From contig CAWBJQ010000014.1 of the NCBI GenBank assembly GCA_963789075.1, forward strand, positions 496,001-560,000: 64,000 nucleotides of DNA. The letters are read 5' to 3'. The DNA comes from DATATJ01 sp963789075 (GTDB taxonomy: Bacteria; Acidobacteriota; Vicinamibacteria; Vicinamibacterales; CAVVIG01). Numbering within the stretch: position 1 is the first letter of the stretch; each line of letters opens with the position of its first letter. The notes under the pieces are model-generated. The model was not told the DNA's origin. It ran no database searches and saw nothing but the letters and a program-made list of their open reading frames with translations. The translations under genes and the position numbers were made by a program. Positions 59,873 through 64,000 of this stretch are shown in pieces.

Positions 59873-62800
59873 TCATAGTCCGCCGCGCTCCTTCACTGTG
59901 CTCAGCAGCTTCTTCAACCGCTGCTCCAGCATCGTCACGGTTGTCGTGGCCTGCGCGGTCGGTGCCGCGTCCGCACCTTCCACGACGTCGTACGCGGTGG
60001 CGAGATCGGTGTTGAGGGTCGCGAGATCGCGCTTGGCCACATCTGGCGCGTGCTGCCAGGCGGTGTAGCTCTCGTTCATCATGCCGGCGAGCTTCGTCGC
60101 GAGCGTGAACTGCTGCGACAGGCCGAGCGGCGTGATCGACGCGCGCGGATCCATCTTCAGCGTCAGCGGCTGAGTGAACGTCCGGCCGTCGACGGTCAGC
60201 TTGACGAGTAGGTCGCCAGGCAGCGCGAGGACACCGAGCGGCTCGCGCGGCGTGTCGCGGTCGATCGCCGAGATCGGGAAGTCGCGCTGCACGGCGCCGG
60301 GCGTCGGATAGCGCAGATCCCAGACGAAGCGGTGCATGCCTTTCGACGCCGAGCAGGATGCTGCGGCGGCCGCATCCAGTACATCGGGACGTTGACGTCC
60401 TTTTCGTCGAACGGCTCCGGCGTGTCGGCGCTCGAGTAGCGCCGCACGAGCGCGCCCGGCGGCGGTGCGAAATCTCGAGCGTCACCGCGCCGGCGGCGTC
60501 GGCGCCGAGGTAGTAGTCGATGATGGCGCCGTCGGGCGGATTCTGTGCCCGCCGGCACTTCCGGCGGCAGCGGCGTGTCGGGTAGTTGTCGCGGCGGAGG
60601 CGGTAGGCGATCTGCGGTTTGAAGAGGAATGCAGGGCTGAGGCCCTGTGCCGCACCCGATGCCTGCGCCGGGTCCGCGCGCTCTCCAGTGGCGCGAGGCT
60701 TCAGCCCCGCGATGTTCTCGCAGCGGCGTCATGTCGTCGAGGATCCAGAAGCCGCGGCCGTGCGTGGCGATCGACGAGATCGTCGCCGTGGACGATGAGA
60801 TCGCGCACCGACGTGTGCGGCAGGTTGAGCGTCAGCGGCTGCCACGTCGTCGCCATCGTTGAACGAGACGTAGACGTCGCGCTCGGTGCCGGCGAACAGC
60901 AGACCCTTCGACCTCGGATCCTCGCGCACGACGTTCACCGACGCGTCGGCGGCGAGACCGCTGCGTGATCAGCGTCCACGTCTTGCCGCCGTCGTGCGTG
61001 CGAAAGACGAGCGGCGTCAGGTCGTCGACGCGGAAGCGCGAGACCGACATGTAGGCGGTGGCCGGGTCGAAGTGCGACGCGTCGATCTGCGTCACCTTGC
61101 TCCACGCCGTGAGCTCCTTCGGCGTGACGTCGCGTCCATGTCGCGCCGCCGTCGCGCGTCACGTGCACGGCGCCATCGTCGGATCCGGTCCAGATGACGT
61201 TGACGTCCAGCGGCGACGGCCCGATGGCGTAGATGACGCCGCGGTGCTCGCTCTTCGCGGCGTCGGTCGCGTAGACGCCGAGCGACGGCGGGCACGCTCG
61301 GCGTGCGGCCGCGACAGATCCGGGCTGATCGATCGTCCAGCTCCGGCCGCCGTTGATCGTCTTGTAGAGGAACTGCGTCGCGAAGAACAGCACGTGCGGA
61401 TCGGCCGGCGAGAAGAGAATCGGCGCGGTGCGGACGAAGCGGTCCTTGCCGTCGCGCACGACGATCGGGCCGACGTTCTGCACGTCGCCGGTGCGCTCGT
61501 CGTAGCGCGTCACCTTGCCGCCGAAGATGATGCCCGGATGCAGCGGATCGGGCGCGGCGTAGCCGTATTCCTCGACGCCGACCGGATGCCATTCGCGGAA
61601 CGTGATCTCGCCGTAGTCGCTGCGGCTGACGACGCCGGCGGATCCGCTTTCCTGCTGGCCGCCGTAGACCCAGTACGGAAAGCGGTTGTCGGCCGCGACG
61701 TGAAACATCTGCGCCGTCGGCTGGTTGTACCAGGAGCTCCACGTCTGGCCGCCGTTCACGGTGATCGTCGCGCCCTGATCGGCGGCGATCAGGATCGATG
61801 TCCGGGTTCGTCGGGTTGATCCAGATCGTGTGGTAGTCGTCGCCGCCAGGCGCGCCTTTGATCGCGGTGAACGTGCGGCCGCCGTCGGTCGATCGGTAGG
61901 TCGAGGTGTTCGCCGCGTAGACGACGTCCGGATTCGCCGGATCGACGCGGACGTTGGCGAAGTCGTCGCCGCGGCCCCAGACGCGCGTCTCCGTGTTCAT
62001 CCGCCGTCCAGCTCGCGCCGGCATCGTCGGATCGATAGAGGCCCGGACGTGCGCGCCGTCACCCAGGCGTAGATCCGCTTCGGATCGCCGGGCGCGATGC
62101 CGATGCCGATGCGGCTCAAGCCCGTCGGCCGCCGTCGGCAGTCCGCGCGTGAGCGGCTGCCACGTGGTGCCGCCGTCGGTCGACTTGAACAGACCGCTCG
62201 TCGGCGCCGGTGTAGGCGTTGTCGTATTCCCACGGCCCCTGGCGCGCGGCCCAGAGGACGGCGTACACCGTTTGCGCATTCGCCGGATCGAACGCGAGGT
62301 CGATCGCGCCGGTGTTCTCGTCCTTGTAGAGCACGTTCTGCCAACGTGCGTCCGCCGTCGATCGAGCGGAAGACGCCGCGCTCCGCGTTCGGACCGTACG
62401 GATGCCCAGCGCCGCGACGAACAGCGCGATTCGGGATCGCTTCGGATCGACGATGATCGCGGCGATCTGCCGCGCGTCGCGCAGGCCGAGGTGCTGCCAG
62501 GTCTTGCCTGCGTCGGTCGACTTGTAGATGCCGTCGCCGACCGAGAGATCGGGACGCTGCAGCCCTTCGCCGCTGCCGACGTAGATGATGTTCGGGATCG
62601 GACGGCGCGACCGCGACCGCGCCGATCGACTGCGTCGGCTGATCGTCGAAGATCGGCGTCCAGGTCAGCCCGTAGTCGGTCGTCTTCCAGACGCCGCCGT
62701 TGTTGACGCCGATGTAGAAGACGTTCGGCTGCTGCGGCGACGCCGGCGGCGCCGACCGTCCGGCCGCCGCGAAACGGACCGATGTGCCGCCACCGCAGAT

Positions 62801-62894
62801 CGGCGTACAGCGATGGATCGATGGTCTGCGCGGCGAGCGACAGCGGAAGGAGCGCGAGCGCGAGCAGCGTCGCGTAGCGGCGGACGATGGGCAT
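59873..62894 (-). CDS. BNR/VPS10-like secreted beta-propeller protein, many frameshifts
   Basis: About 1,000 residues. Signal peptide RYATLLALALLPLSLAAQTI, then SLYADLRWRHIGPFRGGRT, typical of the sortilin/VPS10-like glycosyl-hydrolase-annotated proteins of Acidobacteria. Repeated BNR/Asp-box blades include TVYRSTDGGRTFTAIKGAPG, FKSTDGGTTWQPLTRGLPT, AAQFLYKTINGGRSWTID and FRTHDGGKTWTLITQ. The C-terminal cap has MHRFVWDLRYPTPGAVQRDF and VTMLEQRLKKLLSTVKERGG. Roughly 25 breaks between 60350 and 62830; the last 150 residues are intact. Precedes the MFS gene by seven bases, so they may be co-transcribed. Enzymatic role unproven. Confidence 0.78.
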
Positions 62895-62924
62895 TGATGT
62901 TCCCTGCAACGCGAAATTCGCGAA

Positions 62925-62952
62925 CCTTGGTGTCCTTCGTGTCCTCGTGTTT
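62925..62952. repeat. Single GGACACGAA-type arm
   Basis: CTTGGTGTCCTTCGTGTCCT followed by CGTGTTT stands between the BNR gene and the lipoprotein gene. No clear partner arm is present. Confidence 0.5.
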
Positions 62953-63008
62953 AGCGAATTATAGAGGGCTTTCGCGACGGACGCTCGTCTGGTGATGGCG
63001 TGGGGGCT

Positions 63009-63461
63009 TTATTGTTTGGTCAGCGTGAGACTGCCGCCGTTGAACAACGTCGTGCAGGTGCTGCTGCGGAGGGCGTAGCTTCCCGTGAGGGTCGACGTCA
63101 GGCCGATCGTCACGGTCATCGTGCCGCCCAGTTGTCCGACGCACAGCGGCTGCGTTGGAATGCCGCCAGCTCCGACCGCGATCGTATAGGTGAGCGTCGA
63201 GCCGGCAAGCGTGCCGGTGAGGGCGCCGTTCAACAGCACGACCCCGGTCGGCAGGACGACGAGCACCGGGCCGGTGACGTTGGTATTTTTCTGTGTCAGC
63301 GTCCACGACATGGTCGCGGCCGCGCCCGCGAGGGCGAGGTCGCCGCTCCAGGTACCCGACAGATCCGTCGGCTGCGTGATCGTCGGCGCGGACGGCGAGT
63401 TGTCGCCGCAGGCCGACGACAGCGCCAGGCAGAGGCAGAGCGCGAGAACGCTGCGATGCAT
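63009..63461 (-). CDS. Small predicted lipoprotein
   Basis: 150 residues. Leader HRSVLALCLCLALSSAC has a lipobox-type end (LSSAC) at residue 18. The rest is beta-rich (LSGTWSGDLALAGAAATMSW, GALTGTLAGSTLTYTIAVGA, GTMTVTIGLTSTLTGSYALR) with Thr/Gly abundance. Family not recognised. Frame intact. ATG at 63461. Confidence 0.65.
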   Translation of the reverse strand: MHRSVLALCLCLALSSACGDNSPSAPTITQPTDLSGTWSGDLALAGAAATMSWTLTQKNTNVTGPVLVVLPTGVVLLNGALTGTLAGSTLTYTIAVGAGGIPTQPLCVGQLGGTMTVTIGLTSTLTGSYALRSSTCTTLFNGGSLTLTKQ

Positions 63462-63505
63462 GACACCCCGGCGATGCAGGGTTTGTGCCTAGCTGGCCTC
63501 GCAGC

Positions 63506-64000
63506 TTAGCTGGGTACGGCGAGCTCAGGCATCGGCCGGCCGGTGAACAGCCGCCGCGTCGGCTTCGCAATCCAGCGCGCCCACTTGGCGGATCGGCCGA
63601 CGCGCGCGCTGTCGGTCGCGATGCCGGTATTCGCGTACATCTGGCGATAGAGCTTCGAGACCAGCACGAACGCCACGCGCGACTTCAACGACTCCACGCA
63701 CTTCGCCCGCTCCCAGATGTTCGACAGGCTGTAGAACTGATCCCACGCGCCCTGCGTGCCGGCGCGGATGTCGTCGGCCGACATCACCGGGTGCGGCGTG
63801 TAGACCTTCGGGCGCATGCCGTCCGGAATCAGCCAGTGCCGCGTGAGCGGCATGCCCCGCGATGCGCGTGGTGTCGTTCGCCATATCTTTCTCCCACGCG
63901 GCGAAATCGGTCGTGCCGGGGAATGGCGTGAGCATGACAAACTGCGCGAACGTCACGCCGGCGCGCTTCGCGACGGCGACCGTCGCGTCGAACGTGCTCT
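63506..64000 (-). CDS. Radical-SAM protein, C-terminal part, 5' end outside the window
   Basis: About 165 residues of the 3' end. The upstream part reads STFDATVAVAKRAGVTFAQF and VMLTPFPGTTDFAAWEK, the conserved C-terminal half of B12-binding-type radical-SAM proteins. It continues LTRHWLIPDGMRPKVYTPHP and IWERAKCVESLKSRVAFVLV, ending GRPMPELAVPS. One break near 63862. The cluster-binding and B12 domains would be upstream of the window. Function not predictable. Confidence 0.65.

Overview
This is a GC-rich bacterial chromosome segment. It most likely comes from an acidobacterium, probably of the Vicinamibacteria type. The pointers are a VWFA-related protein of the acidobacterial kind (40443-42529), an 813-residue MacB-like permease of the acidobacterial orphan-permease (ADOP) type (53332-55773), a BNR/VPS10-like secreted protein, very high GC at third codon positions, and intergenic spaces full of short palindromic repeats. 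I see no tRNA, rRNA, CRISPR array, prophage, transposase or plasmid function. Lineage is inferred from gene content only.

Layout. 1-8 kb: divergent aroB and nadB, archaeal-type proS, a HEAT-repeat protein, an OmpA-domain envelope protein, and tatC-tatA. 8-14 kb: an S41 carboxy-terminal processing protease and smc. 14-19 kb: a DUF4097 lipoprotein, an M48 protease, a large secreted alpha/beta hydrolase and a cupredoxin. 19-29 kb, minus strand: the transcription/translation cluster rimP-nusA-infB-rbfA-nrnA-truB-rpsO-pnp. 29-40 kb, minus strand: rimO, asnS, a TIM-barrel isomerase, an AmgK-like kinase with a MurU-like nucleotidyltransferase and a membrane protein, a MidA-type methyltransferase, a Deg/HtrA protease and an M24 peptidase. 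40-50 kb: the VWFA protein with a PrcB-like gene, small unknown genes, glucan phosphorylase, a threonine-dehydratase-like enzyme, and an overlapping trio (DUF421, P1 peptidase, deoxyribosyltransferase-like). 50-64 kb: an LtaS/sulfatase-like membrane enzyme, an outer-membrane-like protein, the ADOP permease, DUF4389, an amidohydrolase, an MFS transporter with the BNR/VPS10-like protein, a lipoprotein and the end of a radical-SAM gene.

How the genes fit together. Most are housekeeping: information processing (proS, asnS, the nusA-infB cluster, rimO), chromosome organisation (smc), Tat export, envelope quality control (S41, M48, HtrA), cell-wall sugar recycling (AmgK/MurU) and glycogen turnover (glucan phosphorylase).

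Two features stand out. First, intergenic DNA carries at least seven families of short inverted repeats. Some can fold into multi-stem structures, and similar repeats also lie inside the coding regions of truB, rimO, a MidA-like gene and a membrane-protein gene, where they are read in frame or nearly so. Second, many conserved genes (smc, tatC, the S41 protease, htrA, the M24 peptidase, the BNR protein) are broken by single-base frameshifts, mostly +1 and strongly clustered. I read these as consensus errors rather than pseudogenes and annotate such genes across their full extent, marking the breaks.
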